A stretch of DNA of 64,000 nucleotides from Paenibacillus brasilensis (GCF_009363115.1 NZ_CP045298.1:2995001-3059000); one strand, 5' to 3'. Shown: positions 1 through 8,743, counted from the stretch's first letter. Numbers and translations are program-made. The notes: generated from the sequence alone by a model not told the origin.

Positions 1-115
1 TTTTTACCTTAAACATAGAATTTATTTAAGAAATCCGTGGGGCGGTGGCGCTGGAAAGCACCATCCGACTGCGCAGTGGCACGATAGGAAGCTTTTAAGT
101 TCAGCTTACCTAATC

Positions 116-173
116 CTAAGAATCCCGCTGCAGCAGCGACCGTAAGATCAAATGGAACGCGAAGCGTTCTTAG
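116..173. repeat. Hairpin-forming intergenic repeat, copy A
   Basis: CTAAGAA (116-122) and TTCTTAG (167-173) are inverted arms. Between them lies a 20-base core (134-153, CAGCGACCGTAAGATCAAAT) that recurs with one mismatch at 40649-40668 inside another inverted repeat. It looks like a dispersed REP-like element. Only two copies were found by eye. Confidence 0.5.
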
Positions 174-205
174 CCATACAATATTTCATCTGAATGTAAA
201 AGGGG

Positions 206-1258
206 ATGATGATGTTGGCTACCTTTTCGGCCGCCCTTCAAGTGAAAAAGCGGATGGCCAAGCGCATATTAAAATTATCCGGTGTCCACGGTATTGGCAT
301 AGGGTACAAAGACCCTGCTCATCCCAAAAAGGGAGCGGCTGTCATTGTGTATACAGACCGGCTGGCCTCGGCCTCCGCCGGACTCCTGTCCGCCACCGCA
401 TTGGGCAAGAAAACGAATGTCCCTGTCCGGATTGTAAAAACCGGAAAAATCAAAGCCCATGCTGCGGACTACAGAAAGCGCATACGCCCGGTCGTCGCCG
501 GCTACAGTGTCGGAACGATTGAAGGCTCCGGGACAACCGGATTGATCGTTGCGCCAACTGGAGCGCCGGCTACACGGTATCTTTTCAGCAACAACCATGT
601 CCTTAATCCCTCCAATACTGACAATCGGGAGGCTACGATTCAGCCGGGCGGAGCAGACGGGGGAACGGTTGCCCGGGATCGTATTGGGCGGCTGTATCGT
701 TACGTGCGCTTGAATCCAAACGGAACGAACCTGATTGATACGGCGCTTGCTCTGCCGACCAGCAACAGCTTGCTCAGTCCGCGTTATGCCACAGTAGGAG
801 CAGTTCCGGGCCATGTGACCGCTTATCGTGTGGGAGAAAAATTAAAAAAGGTAGGGCGTACAAGCGGGCGGGTCAATGGCACGGTAGAGTCTGTCTATAC
901 GGACCTGCAAATCAATTATGGCGGAAGCCTGGGGCTGCTGACCTTCGAGGACCAGACGGTCATCAGAGGCACGACTCCTGTATCGCTACCAGGAGATTCC
1001 GGCTCTGTCTGGCTCAGACAGTCGGATAATTACGCAGCTGCGGTCAACTTTGCAGGCACGGCAGATGGCCGTCTATCCATTGCTTTCCCGGTGCAGTGGT
1101 TCATGCAGGTGTTCAACACACGGGTAGCCCGCCCCAACGGGGCAGGCAGGGTGCTTACGGTAGATACAGGCTCTTCCCCTCGTTCCTATACAAGGCAGCT
1201 TACCAGTGAGGAGCTGGCTCGCTTAAGACCAAGAACGACGCGCATTAGAAAGAGCTAA
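206..1258 (+). CDS. Trypsin-fold serine protease-like protein
   Basis: A 350-residue protein with a chymotrypsin-type triad: His131 in SNNHVLN, Asp178 in LIDTALALP and Ser265 in PGDSGS. It is therefore probably an active S1-fold peptidase. Residues about 20-80 form a separate small alpha/beta module (GVHGIGIGYK followed by AAVIVYTDR) that precedes the protease fold in NAL1-like bacterial peptidases. No convincing signal peptide is visible, so secretion is uncertain. Three ATG codons run together at 206, 209 and 212. The AAAAGGGG just upstream (197-205) is better spaced for the third. The gene stands alone and its substrate is unknown. Confidence 0.75.
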   Translation: MMMLATFSAALQVKKRMAKRILKLSGVHGIGIGYKDPAHPKKGAAVIVYTDRLASASAGLLSATALGKKTNVPVRIVKTGKIKAHAADYRKRIRPVVAGYSVGTIEGSGTTGLIVAPTGAPATRYLFSNNHVLNPSNTDNREATIQPGGADGGTVARDRIGRLYRYVRLNPNGTNLIDTALALPTSNSLLSPRYATVGAVPGHVTAYRVGEKLKKVGRTSGRVNGTVESVYTDLQINYGGSLGLLTFEDQTVIRGTTPVSLPGDSGSVWLRQSDNYAAAVNFAGTADGRLSIAFPVQWFMQVFNTRVARPNGAGRVLTVDTGSSPRSYTRQLTSEELARLRPRTTRIRKS

Positions 1259-1410
1259 ATGCCCGGCAGATGGAAAAGCTGTTTTCCTGCAATCCAAATC
1301 GTAAAGCTTCATATGAACGGTGGAGGGAATCTGGCACCCGGACGCCGTTCTTTGCACAGTCTGAGTGTTCACGGTGTCATTCCTTTACCACACGAATCAT
1401 TCACGATACA

Positions 1411-1450
1411 AATGATTCATATTACAAATGATTCATATTACAAATCATTC
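1411..1450. repeat. Tandem 16-bp repeat
   Basis: AATGATTCATATTACA occurs at 1411-1426 and again at 1427-1442, followed by a partial degenerate copy. It lies between the protease gene and a LamG fragment. It may be a binding-site array or slippage; no function can be assigned. Confidence 0.6.
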
Positions 1451-1485
1451 ACAGGCTAAAAAGTTAAGGACATGAAATGCTCGTT

Positions 1486-1845
1486 CTAATCGGCTCCCAT
1501 AGGACGAGCATTAGCGGTGCTGCTTGGCGAGGCCAAGCCCCGGATTTCCTGAGCGGTTAACGCTCTGTTATAGATAATCAGCTCGTCTACAGCGCCGTTG
1601 AGATAGGGATCGTCGAACTGGGATTTGCCAAGATAGTTCCGGTCTGTCATCCCAAGGCTGGACGGCTTCAACATCATAGTGGCGTTACGCGTCGCTTCCA
1701 CGCCGTCCACATACATCATCGCAGTCGTGCCTGACAGAGTCACAGCCACATGCTTCCACACACCTGTCAATGGAGAATACTTGATTAGATAGCTGCACTG
1801 CCATTCTATCAACCTCCTTAAAAAGGTTCGTGAGCGTACTCTCAC
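1486..1845 (-). pseudogene. C-terminal fragment of a LamG/concanavalin-like domain protein
   Basis: From about residue 24 the reading frame matches the end of a laminin-G-3 jellyroll domain (GVWKHVAVT, MMYVDG, GAVDELIIYNRALTAQEI), a carbohydrate-binding module usually at the end of secreted glycosidases. The first 23 residues do not fit the fold, and there is no signal peptide or catalytic domain. The 5' part of the original gene has been lost, leaving roughly the last 95 codons. The parent could have been an arabinofuranosidase or other polysaccharide-active enzyme; that is a guess. Confidence 0.65.
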
Positions 1846-1922
1846 AACGTTAATATATGTAAGAGAAATGCTTTTGCTACCCTATGGTTGGAGATTGATA
1901 GGAAATAGATTCATATATGCTT

Positions 1923-2474
1923 CTATCTACGTTTCCCATATCGATAGGCTAATTCCTGAATTTTTTCAGCCACATTTGCAGGGGTCACCATTTCATTAGC
2001 ATACCTTGAAACTGGAGGATGTCCCACACAAACACTGTAAATTGCTTGTTCAAATAATACTCTATCGTTTGCATCATTTCCAAAAGCAATATACTCAGTA
2101 ATACCCAATTGATCTAATCCTTTTGCTTTATCCATACCAGGCGGACTAATATCAATCAATACCTCCGCCAAGTATTGCAGGTTGTGTGTCAGCGCGATTT
2201 CAACCAGCTGTGCCTGTACTTCGTTTGGAAAATAGGTAACGCCGATTTTTTGATCTGCATAAGTGAACGCCCCATTACCCCCAACCATCCGAAAATGATG
2301 ATATTCCTTTGGTAAAATAGGTAGTAAATCGCGAATCGGTCGTGCGGATGCAAAAATGACCTCATGTCCATGCTGCATACATGCATCTAATGCGTGACAA
2401 ACCTGCTCGTCTAGCGGTTGGCCTTTAAAACAAATGGTTCCGTCCAAATCAAAAACAAAGTTCATATGTTTCAC
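1923..2474 (-). CDS. HAD-superfamily hydrolase with shortened cap
   Basis: A Cof-type HAD phosphatase with nucleophile motif DLDGT near the N-terminus, motif II in FASARP, Lys in the MDKAKG segment and the acidic motif GNDANDR. Relatives are about 230-270 residues; this one is 183. The cap region collapses at about residue 105, where YLAEV runs straight into LIDISPPGMDK, consistent with an in-frame deletion of about 50 codons. The catalytic core is complete, so some activity is possible, but substrate recognition is probably altered. It is divergent from a broken Crp-type regulator, which suggests a former regulator-target pair. Confidence 0.7.
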   Translation of the reverse strand: MKHMNFVFDLDGTICFKGQPLDEQVCHALDACMQHGHEVIFASARPIRDLLPILPKEYHHFRMVGGNGAFTYADQKIGVTYFPNEVQAQLVEIALTHNLQYLAEVLIDISPPGMDKAKGLDQLGITEYIAFGNDANDRVLFEQAIYSVCVGHPPVSRYANEMVTPANVAEKIQELAYRYGKRR

Positions 2475-2538
2475 CTCTACTTATACATATAAAAGGCTTT
2501 TGGTAAAATGAGAAGGACAGATGCCCCGGAGGTAATCC

Positions 2539-3088
2539 ATGAATATTCAAAAAGCTTGCGAACAGTTCCAAATTCCACTCCCTTTGTCTGTACAGCCTTT
2601 GTGCAAATGGCTCATAGTTTCTTCTCAAGCCACCATTCTTCAAGCAGGGGATGAGATTACAGGACTCTACTTATTAGTCGAGGGAAGGTATTATGTAACC
2701 ACCAAAGAGGTTACAGGAAAAGAGCTGTTGCTGCAAAATTGCGACATCCAATCGGATTGTACTGCAGCTACAGCATGCTCGTTTATTTTTATTCCGTTGT
2801 CTGTTTATGTAACGTACGATTTCCTCCAGAGTGAACGCTTTAGCATCGGTTGAAGCACGGTTTGCAGCTTATTTATGCACCATTTATTCAGATGCTTATA
2901 CAAAGGAATATTTATCTACGTCAAGCCTGAATGAGGTTGCTTCATTAATCGGTACAACGAAAAGGCATCTAAATCGAATCATTAAAAATTGGGAGGAACA
3001 GCATATCCTCTCACGGTCAAATGATGAACTTCAAATCATCAACGTGGAGAAATTAAACACTTTATCTGAAAATATACGCTATGAGTAG
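2539..3088 (+). pseudogene. Crp/Fnr-family regulator (YeiL-like), deleted and frameshifted
   Basis: The first frame (2539-2853) encodes the start of a cyclic-nucleotide-binding-type sensor domain (TGLYLLVEGRYYV, FIFIPLSVY). The helix-turn-helix domain (ASLIGTTKRHLNRIIKNW) continues in another frame from about 2827 to 3088. Two stretches expected in the family are missing: about 12 residues after LLLQNC, and about 20 residues at the FLQ / RVNALASVEARF junction, where the frame also changes. The protein cannot be made as one chain. Its neighbour across the shared upstream region is the shortened HAD hydrolase. Confidence 0.7.
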
Positions 3089-3168
3089 CCATGCCTGCCA
3101 CATACACAAAGCAGCTATAAAGTTGGATTTGGTGTGTGCTGGTATCCGTGCTCAAGAGATGAGGGATT

Positions 3169-3807
3169 ATGAACATTAAAGTGGAGTTGCCGAAGATTCC
3201 TGCGGATTTACCCGTATTAAACGAAGAAATGTACTCCTTGCGATCCAAAGACGAGCTGCTTATGGGGGCCGTAGAGGATATGATTTTGGATAATGTGGAT
3301 GCAGTTAAGGTTTCATTGGACAAGATGACCTTTAAAAATGTAACCATCATGGAATCGTCATTGCCGGAAAGTGAGTGGACAGATGTCATTTTTGATAAAT
3401 GTGATCTGTCCAATGTCCATTTGTCCGGGTCTTTTATTCACCGGGTGGAGTTCAGAAATTGTAAACTGCTGGGCACTGACTTTTCCAGAAGCAGGCTCCA
3501 AAACGTTCGTTTTGTGGATTGCCAGGGCGATTATTCAATGTTTCGATTTTCCAATTTCAAGCAGGTTGGTTTTGAGGACTGTTCATTGAAGAGCGCCGAC
3601 CTTTATCATCTGACGCTACAGAAAACCTTTTTTACCCGCTGTAATCTGGATCAGGCGATGCTGTCGGGGTCCAAGCTCAAAGGGATTGATTTGAGCGATT
3701 GTGAATTCGATGGACTGCAGGTGGAGATAGAAGACTTGAATGGCTGCATCATCTCACCTCATCAGGCTTCATCATTTGTGGGCCTTTTGGGGCTAGTGAT
3801 TAAATAA
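3169..3807 (+). CDS. Pentapeptide-repeat protein
   Basis: A 212-residue cytoplasmic protein. From about residue 50 to 190 it follows a five-residue periodicity with alternating hydrophobic or aromatic centre positions (for example CDLSN, CKLLGTDF, CSLKSADL, CNLDQAMLSGSKLKGIDLSDCEFDGL). This predicts a right-handed quadrilateral beta-helix. Members of this fold range from gyrase-protecting Qnr/MfpA to proteins with no known role, and nothing here shows which applies. Expressed alone from its own ribosome-binding site; it overlaps the end of the converging GMC fragment by 8 bp. Confidence 0.8.
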   Translation: MNIKVELPKIPADLPVLNEEMYSLRSKDELLMGAVEDMILDNVDAVKVSLDKMTFKNVTIMESSLPESEWTDVIFDKCDLSNVHLSGSFIHRVEFRNCKLLGTDFSRSRLQNVRFVDCQGDYSMFRFSNFKQVGFEDCSLKSADLYHLTLQKTFFTRCNLDQAMLSGSKLKGIDLSDCEFDGLQVEIEDLNGCIISPHQASSFVGLLGLVIK

Positions 3808-4198
3808 GGGGGGCCAGGCTAACGTCAAGCGTCGGAGAAACGAGCTGATATGATGGGTCAATGGCCGCTAGCTCTGCCGCTATGTTCTTGACATAAATTT
3901 TATATATGTTTTTCACCGCTTCCATGTCCTTTGGATTCGAGAGAAAACCTTCGTCTGCAAGCACGATTTTCAGAGGGTCATTGTTTTGTAATTTGATCGA
4001 CCCCCGGCTTGTAGGGCGTAAATAAAGCAAAGCGAGGGTGAGCATGCCTTCGGAACCAATGCCTAGCATTTGAACCGCCCGACGATTGTTCTCCGTTTCG
4101 CTTGGATCAGGCAAGAAAGCCCCGCCCGTATATAGAGCACTCGGATCATTCGAAGGCAGTGCGCGATCTTTGGGATTGGCTGAGAAGGAGGCGACCAC
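3800..4198 (-). pseudogene. GMC oxidoreductase, internal fragment
   Basis: The 132 residues match the C-terminal substrate domain of GMC flavoproteins around the family motif seen here as LYLRPTSRGSIKL-NNDPLK, followed by the FLSNPKDMEAVKN stretch. The N-terminal FAD-binding Rossmann domain (GxGxxG) and the final catalytic His-Asn segment are absent, so this is a relic and not an oxidase or dehydrogenase. It lies among other gene fragments. Confidence 0.7.
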
Positions 4199-4605
4199 CA
4201 GACTAAACTAATGAGTCCATTTAAAAAAGGCGTCTCACTTCTGCCAGCAATATCCGCTGTGATTGAACCGATAGTGCTCCCTGTAACTTAGTTAAAATAA
4301 GTAAGTTGACTAAGTTGTTTTTTTCCAAGGAGCCGCGCTAGTATCAATAGAACAAAAAAAGAAAGGCTTGCCCTTAAACTCATTTCCCAAAAATTCACTT
4401 TCAAGAAATCATCCATTCAAAAGCACCACACAATTCGCAATATTTATGGATTCCAGTATTGTCTTTACAAATGTTGATCATACATCACGAGATTTAAAAG
4501 TTCCGAATTTAATTATGTAATAAGAACTTCATCGTCTTTTATGGGACTGTTAGGGCTAACGGCCTTTCACTTCCTGCTGGTCAACTTTGCATCTGATTCT
4601 CTGCG
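4199..4605. other. Intergenic stretch, no intact gene
   Basis: About 400 bases between the GMC fragment and the MocR gene. One short plus-strand stretch (about 4425-4519, ending TAA) reads TTQFAIFMDSSIVFTNV, slightly like the first helix of a DHA2-type MFS transporter. It may be a relic, but the support is weak. Nothing else was recognised. Confidence 0.4.
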
Positions 4606-6123
4606 TTAATACAGATGTTTGATACTGTCCCAGGCCTGGCGCAGACGCCTAATCCCTTCAATAATCTGCTGCTCCGTTAAATGGGCAAAGATAAAGCAGG
4701 CAGCTGGGGAACCTGGGGTCAGCTGATAATCGGCGGCATCCCGCCATGTAACTCCGTAACCCTGTGCTGTCTGCATCAAATGATGATATGGAACATGCTC
4801 ATGCTTCCAGATGGCATAGGCATGCAGCCCGCAATCGCTCTGATGCCAGTGAAACAGTTCGCTCAGTTGCTGCATTTCGCGCTGGAACACGTCGTAGCGT
4901 GATCTGTATATACGGGTCATCCGCCGCAAATGGCGAGCATAGTCGCCGCGCATCATAAAACGTGCCAGTGCACGTTGTTCCAAACGGGCAGGCGGCAGGG
5001 GATCATATAGCCGTTTGGCAGCTGTCAGCGCTTGGGCGAGTGCAGCAGGCAGGATCGCATAGCCAAGTCGAAGGCTGCTGAACATGCTTTTGGAAAAGGA
5101 ACCGACATAGATTACGCAATCTGCGCGATCCAATGCTTTTAAGGGTTCGATGGGCCGTCCAGCCCAGCGGAATTCACTGTCATAATCGTCCTCGATAATC
5201 CAGGCACCTCGTGATATCGCCCATTGTAAAATATGCTGACGGCGTGCCAGTGGCAAAACAGCACCGGTCGGGAACTGTCTTCCCGGCGTCACAAACAGTA
5301 GCTTGGAATCCCAATCCTGCGGGACTATTCCTTGCTGATCCAGTTCAGCAGCCTGAATCTGTCCGCCCGAGGCCATAACTGCTCGATAAATTCCGGCATA
5401 ACAGGGATTCTCCAATATAATTGTATCCTGTTCATCAATAAGCAGTTGGCATAACAGGGTAATCACTTCCATGGAACCACTGCATAAAACGACTTGGTCC
5501 GGGTGGGCCGTAATCCCGCGTGTCCTGCCAACATGCTGGCAAATCGCTTCACGCAGCCATTCATCGCCATTGACCGGCGCAGTCGCTGAGTCAGACGAAG
5601 GCTTTTGCAGGTCTTTGCCAGCGGCAGCCAGTGCACTTTTCCATGCGAGCTGTGAGCTGCCCTCCAATACGACTTCTCCTGCCTGAAAAGAAATCAAGGG
5701 CTGCTGTGCAGCATTTCTATCCTCAACAAAAGCAGTAGCAGACAGTAATTGCCGCTCCCTTTCCAGCTGCATGATTCGTTGTCCCCAGGCTGACAGAGCG
5801 GGGGCTTTTTGCTTTGTAAAAGGTGGATTCTGGTTCTGCTGGCCGATTAGAGATGGGTTCGGCAGCATAGCTGTCTGCTCAATAACAAAGGTTCCTCTGC
5901 CTACCGCCGCTTCTACATATCCTTCTGCCAACAGCATATCGTAGGCTTCGGCAACACTGCCACGCGAAATTCCGTACATCGTAGCCAGATCACGACTGGA
6001 GGGCAGGCGCGTACCGCCAGCAAGGGAGCCGTTAAGAATCTCGTCCCGGAGAGCGTGATACAATGCCAAATATTTATGATGATATTTCTGAATAGCACGC
6101 TGGTAAGCAATTGTAATATCCAT
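4606..6123 (-). CDS. MocR/PdxR-type GntR regulator with aminotransferase domain
   Basis: 505 residues in the standard MocR layout. An N-terminal winged helix (about 15-80; LPSSRDLATMYGISRGSVAEAYDMLLAEGYV) is joined by a linker to a class-I aminotransferase fold (about 130-500) with the PLP lysine in YVGSFSKSMFSSLRLGY and the phosphate/pyridine-contacting DDYDSEFRW. Such proteins use bound PLP or its aldimines as effector and often control vitamin B6 or amino-acid genes. It is divergent from a PNPOx-like flavoprotein, the typical arrangement, so that gene is its probable target. Two direct repeats lie between the two genes. Confidence 0.88.
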   Translation of the reverse strand: MDITIAYQRAIQKYHHKYLALYHALRDEILNGSLAGGTRLPSSRDLATMYGISRGSVAEAYDMLLAEGYVEAAVGRGTFVIEQTAMLPNPSLIGQQNQNPPFTKQKAPALSAWGQRIMQLERERQLLSATAFVEDRNAAQQPLISFQAGEVVLEGSSQLAWKSALAAAGKDLQKPSSDSATAPVNGDEWLREAICQHVGRTRGITAHPDQVVLCSGSMEVITLLCQLLIDEQDTIILENPCYAGIYRAVMASGGQIQAAELDQQGIVPQDWDSKLLFVTPGRQFPTGAVLPLARRQHILQWAISRGAWIIEDDYDSEFRWAGRPIEPLKALDRADCVIYVGSFSKSMFSSLRLGYAILPAALAQALTAAKRLYDPLPPARLEQRALARFMMRGDYARHLRRMTRIYRSRYDVFQREMQQLSELFHWHQSDCGLHAYAIWKHEHVPYHHLMQTAQGYGVTWRDAADYQLTPGSPAACFIFAHLTEQQIIEGIRRLRQAWDSIKHLY

Positions 6124-6137
6124 ACCCTGCTCCTTAT

Positions 6138-6169
6138 ATTGGACTACTTATTTTTGTTCAGATTGGATC
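6138..6169. promoter_or_regulatory. Candidate MocR operator (direct repeats)
   Basis: ATTGGAC at 6138 and ATTGGAT at 6162 are direct repeats 24 bp apart in the divergent region between the MocR gene and the PNPOx-like gene. MocR/PdxR proteins commonly bind direct repeats. The assignment is inference from position. Confidence 0.4.
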
Positions 6170-6238
6170 TTTTTATACATCCATTTTCAACATAATCTGA
6201 AACGTATCGTTGGTCAATAGAAGGAAGGAGAGCTAATC

Positions 6239-6850
6239 ATGAGAAGAAAAGAATTTACAGTGACAGAAGAAGAGGAAATAGAGCAATTTCTGAACGAGGT
6301 CAGTTTCGGATTTTTAGGTCTCAACAGCGAGGATGGTTTTCCGCGTGTGGTCCCCTTGAATTTTGCTTACGGAAATGGCGTATTTTATATACATGGCAGT
6401 CGTGCCGGAGAAAAGATAGAACGGATGAAGGAGGATAACCGGGTCACCTTTTCCGCCGCCAAGGAGTATGCGTTGATTCCGTCCTACTTTACAGACGAGC
6501 ATATGGCATGTCCGGCGACTGCGTTTTTTAAGAGCGTTACCGTGCGTGGACATGCGGAACTTGTAGTTGATCTGGAAGAAAAGGCGGCGGCATTTTCCAT
6601 TTTTATGAACAAGCTGCAGCCGGAAGGCGGCTATGACACTATTGATGCCAGTGATCCTCGGTATACTTCACGTTTGAAAGGGGTCGCTTTGATCAAAATC
6701 GTACCGGATGAATGGACGGCCAAGTTCAAATTCGGTCAGAATGTCAAAGGTCAGGAGCGTCAGCAGATCGTGGATGGCTTGCAAAAACGGGGGCTGGATA
6801 ATGATCTGGCCACGATTGAAATGATGCGCAAATATTGTCCCCATCACTGA
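6239..6850 (+). CDS. Pyridoxamine 5'-phosphate oxidase-family flavoprotein
   Basis: 203 residues with the FMN-binding split-barrel fold: an N-terminal strand set (GFLGLNSEDGFPRVVPLNF), then FYIHGSRAGEKIERMK, and a conserved C-terminal region (LKGVALIKIVPDEWTAKFKFGQN). This subgroup (PNPOx-like, including nitroimidazole-resistance-like proteins) usually binds FMN, but a true PNP oxidase role is not established. It has a strong AAGGAAGGAGAG ribosome-binding site. Its position opposite a PLP-sensing MocR regulator points to vitamin B6 or flavin-linked metabolism. Confidence 0.8.
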   Translation: MRRKEFTVTEEEEIEQFLNEVSFGFLGLNSEDGFPRVVPLNFAYGNGVFYIHGSRAGEKIERMKEDNRVTFSAAKEYALIPSYFTDEHMACPATAFFKSVTVRGHAELVVDLEEKAAAFSIFMNKLQPEGGYDTIDASDPRYTSRLKGVALIKIVPDEWTAKFKFGQNVKGQERQQIVDGLQKRGLDNDLATIEMMRKYCPHH

Positions 6851-7027
6851 GATAATTCTTCTACTCCGTTTCTATGTTCATTCTTGATTTAGGACGATTT
6901 ATTCCTGCTCGCTCATGGCCTAACGGGTTAAATATATATTAAAGAAGTAGCTATCTTCACTTTCAAAGTCTTCGTTTCATCTGTATTAGGACTTTTGAAG
7001 GACAGGTATATATCATTCTCAAGCCCG

Positions 7028-7056
7028 TTGTTCCTACTGCAAAGGAACCTTATAAT
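7028..7056 (+). promoter_or_regulatory. SigA-type promoter of the TetR gene
   Basis: TTGTTC (7028-7033), 17-base spacer, TATAAT (7051-7056), 32 bases before the GTG start. Confidence 0.5.
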
Positions 7057-7088
7057 ACGATAGATTTATGGAGTAAGGGGGCAAGACC

Positions 7089-7676
7089 GTGAAGAGAGCG
7101 GGAATCAGAAGTCGGGAAAGTCGACGGTTGTTACTGGAAGCGGGGGCTGAAGAGTTCGCTCAGACGGGTTTTTATCAGACAAAAGTAAGTTCAATTGCGG
7201 CACGTGCGGGATTAACGCAGCCGGATTTTTATATTCATTTTGAAAGCAAGGAACAGATTTATGAGGAGCTTGTCGAGAGCTTCCGTGCTTTGGTGAACGA
7301 AACGGTGCAAAGCATGAAGGTAGAGCCGGATCAGAATATAGCAGAAATTTTGAAACGGGGACAAGTATTTCTGGAAGCTATTTTTCGTATGCTGTCCCAT
7401 AATCCTGCAATGACCCGTGTCGGATTTTACCAGGCGGCTGGATCGGTCCGGATTAAGGCAGAAATGGCTGAGCATATCAAAAAGCATTTGCTGGCGGCAC
7501 AGCGGTGGGGTTCTTGCCGTGAGGAACTGGACCCTGAATTGACAGCAGAATGCGTCATCGGTTTGATTGAACGGCTGACGTTAACCAAATTGCTGCCTGG
7601 ACGCGAAAGCCCATCTGTACTTGCCAAACAAGCACGCAACCTGCTGTATCGCGGTATGCTGGCATCTGAAGGATAG
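7089..7676 (+). CDS. TetR/AcrR-family transcriptional regulator
   Basis: 195 residues. The N-terminal helix-turn-helix is typical of TetR (LLLEAGAEEFAQTGFYQTKVSSIAARAGLTQPDFYIHFESKEQIYEEL, residues about 13-60) and is followed by an all-helical ligand domain. The start is GTG at 7089 behind GTAAGGGGG. No efflux or enzyme gene is adjacent in the same direction; the downstream genes are two YjcZ mini-proteins, so the regulon is unknown. Probably autoregulated, as is usual in the family. Confidence 0.85.
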   Translation: MKRAGIRSRESRRLLLEAGAEEFAQTGFYQTKVSSIAARAGLTQPDFYIHFESKEQIYEELVESFRALVNETVQSMKVEPDQNIAEILKRGQVFLEAIFRMLSHNPAMTRVGFYQAAGSVRIKAEMAEHIKKHLLAAQRWGSCREELDPELTAECVIGLIERLTLTKLLPGRESPSVLAKQARNLLYRGMLASEG

Positions 7677-7787
7677 CGCAGCTACAGCATGTATCTATAA
7701 TTGGGCGATCGGCGCGGCATTTGTCCCTATCATGGATGACGGCACAAGCATAAGATGCTCTTGTAAACCATGAAGGGAGGAATCAGC

Positions 7788-7889
7788 ATGTCTGGAGTAG
7801 GCGCTGGTTATGGAGCTTTTACATCTACAGGAGCGATTCTGGTACTTTTCATTCTGCTTGTTATCATCTCCAAAGCATTTGTCATCTGA
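7788..7889 (+). CDS. YjcZ-family sporulation mini-protein
   Basis: 33 residues, MSGVGAGYGAFTSTGAILVL followed by a hydrophobic helix ending KAFVI. It shows the YjcZ signature of a short Gly/Tyr-rich head and one transmembrane helix. Members are common in spore formers and are often annotated as sporulation proteins, but their role is not established. AAGGGAGGAATCAGC precedes the ATG. A paralogue follows 63 bases downstream. Confidence 0.85.
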   Translation: MSGVGAGYGAFTSTGAILVLFILLVIISKAFVI

Positions 7890-7952
7890 TTCACAGCTCA
7901 AGGATTTAAATTCGGGCAATTTGCTGTAATCAACAGGGAGGAGGAATTTGAA

Positions 7953-8069
7953 ATGGGTGAAGTAAATAGAGGTTGTGGCGGTGGCGGCTACGGCATGTGG
8001 ACTTCCACTGGTGTTATTCTGGTTCTCTTCATTTTGCTGGTTATCATCACTCGTACTTTTTTCATCTAA
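7953..8069 (+). CDS. YjcZ-family sporulation mini-protein, second copy
   Basis: 38 residues: a GCGGGGYGMWTSTG head, then the hydrophobic stretch VILVLFILLVIIT ending RTFFI. It is clearly paralogous to the preceding mini-gene, with a longer Gly/Cys-rich head. It has its own GGGAGGAGG ribosome-binding site and is followed by a terminator at 8142. The pair is probably co-transcribed in the sporangium, judging by family membership. Confidence 0.85.
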   Translation: MGEVNRGCGGGGYGMWTSTGVILVLFILLVIITRTFFI

Positions 8070-8141
8070 TGCTGCATTCATGGGCTTGAGCGCCGATGCT
8101 TCAGGTCTATGACCATTGTAAAGCCATATCAGCCGGAACAG

Positions 8142-8170
8142 AACCGCCTTGAACAGAGGCGGTTTTTTTG
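8142..8170 (+). terminator. Rho-independent terminator after the yjcZ pair
   Basis: AACCGCC (8142-8148) pairs with GGCGGTT (8158-8164) across a 9-base loop, followed by seven T. Confidence 0.85.
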
Positions 8171-8180
8171 TTTTCAAAAG

Positions 8181-8215
8181 TTAACGTTGACGTTAACGTC
8201 ATATGGGCGTAATAT
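8181..8215 (+). promoter_or_regulatory. Promoter and palindromic operator of the MerR gene
   Basis: TTGACG (8187-8192), 17-base spacer, TAATAT (8210-8215). The perfect palindrome GACGTTAACGTC (8189-8200) overlaps the -35 box and enters the spacer; a further TTAACGTT at 8181 extends the dyad. This is where a MerR protein would bind and autoregulate. Confidence 0.6.
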
Positions 8216-8247
8216 TTATATATAAAATTTTTCATAAGGTGGGTGTC

Positions 8248-8703
8248 ATGGTTACGTATAAAATTGATGAGGTCGCCAAGCAAAGCGGTCTAACGAAGCG
8301 AACCATTCGTTATTATGAGGAAATTGGTTTGTTGCCCTCCCCGCAACGCAGCGAAGGTAATATAAGGCTGTATACGCAGGAGGATGTGGATTTACTTAAA
8401 AAAATAGTGAGTGCCAAGGAAGTGCTTGGATTCTCCTTGCAAGAGCTTCAGCGCTACATGTCCGCAGCGGAGATGCTCAAGGGTCAACGGGAGGAATATC
8501 GCGAGCGTACGGATCATTTGCAACCTGCTGAGCGCAGGGCCATGCTGGTGGATATGGAGATCACTCTGAACGAACAATTGGAGATGATGGAGGAGAAAAT
8601 CAACAGCATCCGCATGCTTCAGACTGAGCTGGAGAAGCTACGGGCCAGGGTTCGTGAACGGAAGGCTCTGCTTGATGAGGAGCTTGGCAGCGAACCGTCA
8701 TAA
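8248..8703 (+). CDS. MerR-family regulator, YfmP-like
   Basis: 151 residues from the ATG at 8248 (AAGGTGGGTG just upstream; an earlier in-frame start at 8203 would lie in the promoter). The N-terminal winged helix (KIDEVAKQSGLTKRTIRYYEEIGLL) is followed by a long coiled-coil. The sequence runs parallel to Bacillus YfmP, which represses the MFS exporter gene yfmO. The next gene is indeed the start of a YfmO-like transporter, here truncated, so this regulator has probably lost its target. Confidence 0.8.
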   Translation: MVTYKIDEVAKQSGLTKRTIRYYEEIGLLPSPQRSEGNIRLYTQEDVDLLKKIVSAKEVLGFSLQELQRYMSAAEMLKGQREEYRERTDHLQPAERRAMLVDMEITLNEQLEMMEEKINSIRMLQTELEKLRARVRERKALLDEELGSEPS

Positions 8704-8743
8704 CGAGGAATATTTACAATCAGATTTGGAGGTTACATCATTC

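Noticed and set aside
1259..1459. 66-codon frame after the protease gene
   Set aside because: No ribosome-binding site; most of it spans a tandem AT-rich repeat.
7695..8177. 160-codon minus-strand frame over the yjcZ pair
   Set aside because: The two plus-strand mini-genes have ribosome-binding sites, family signatures and a terminator.
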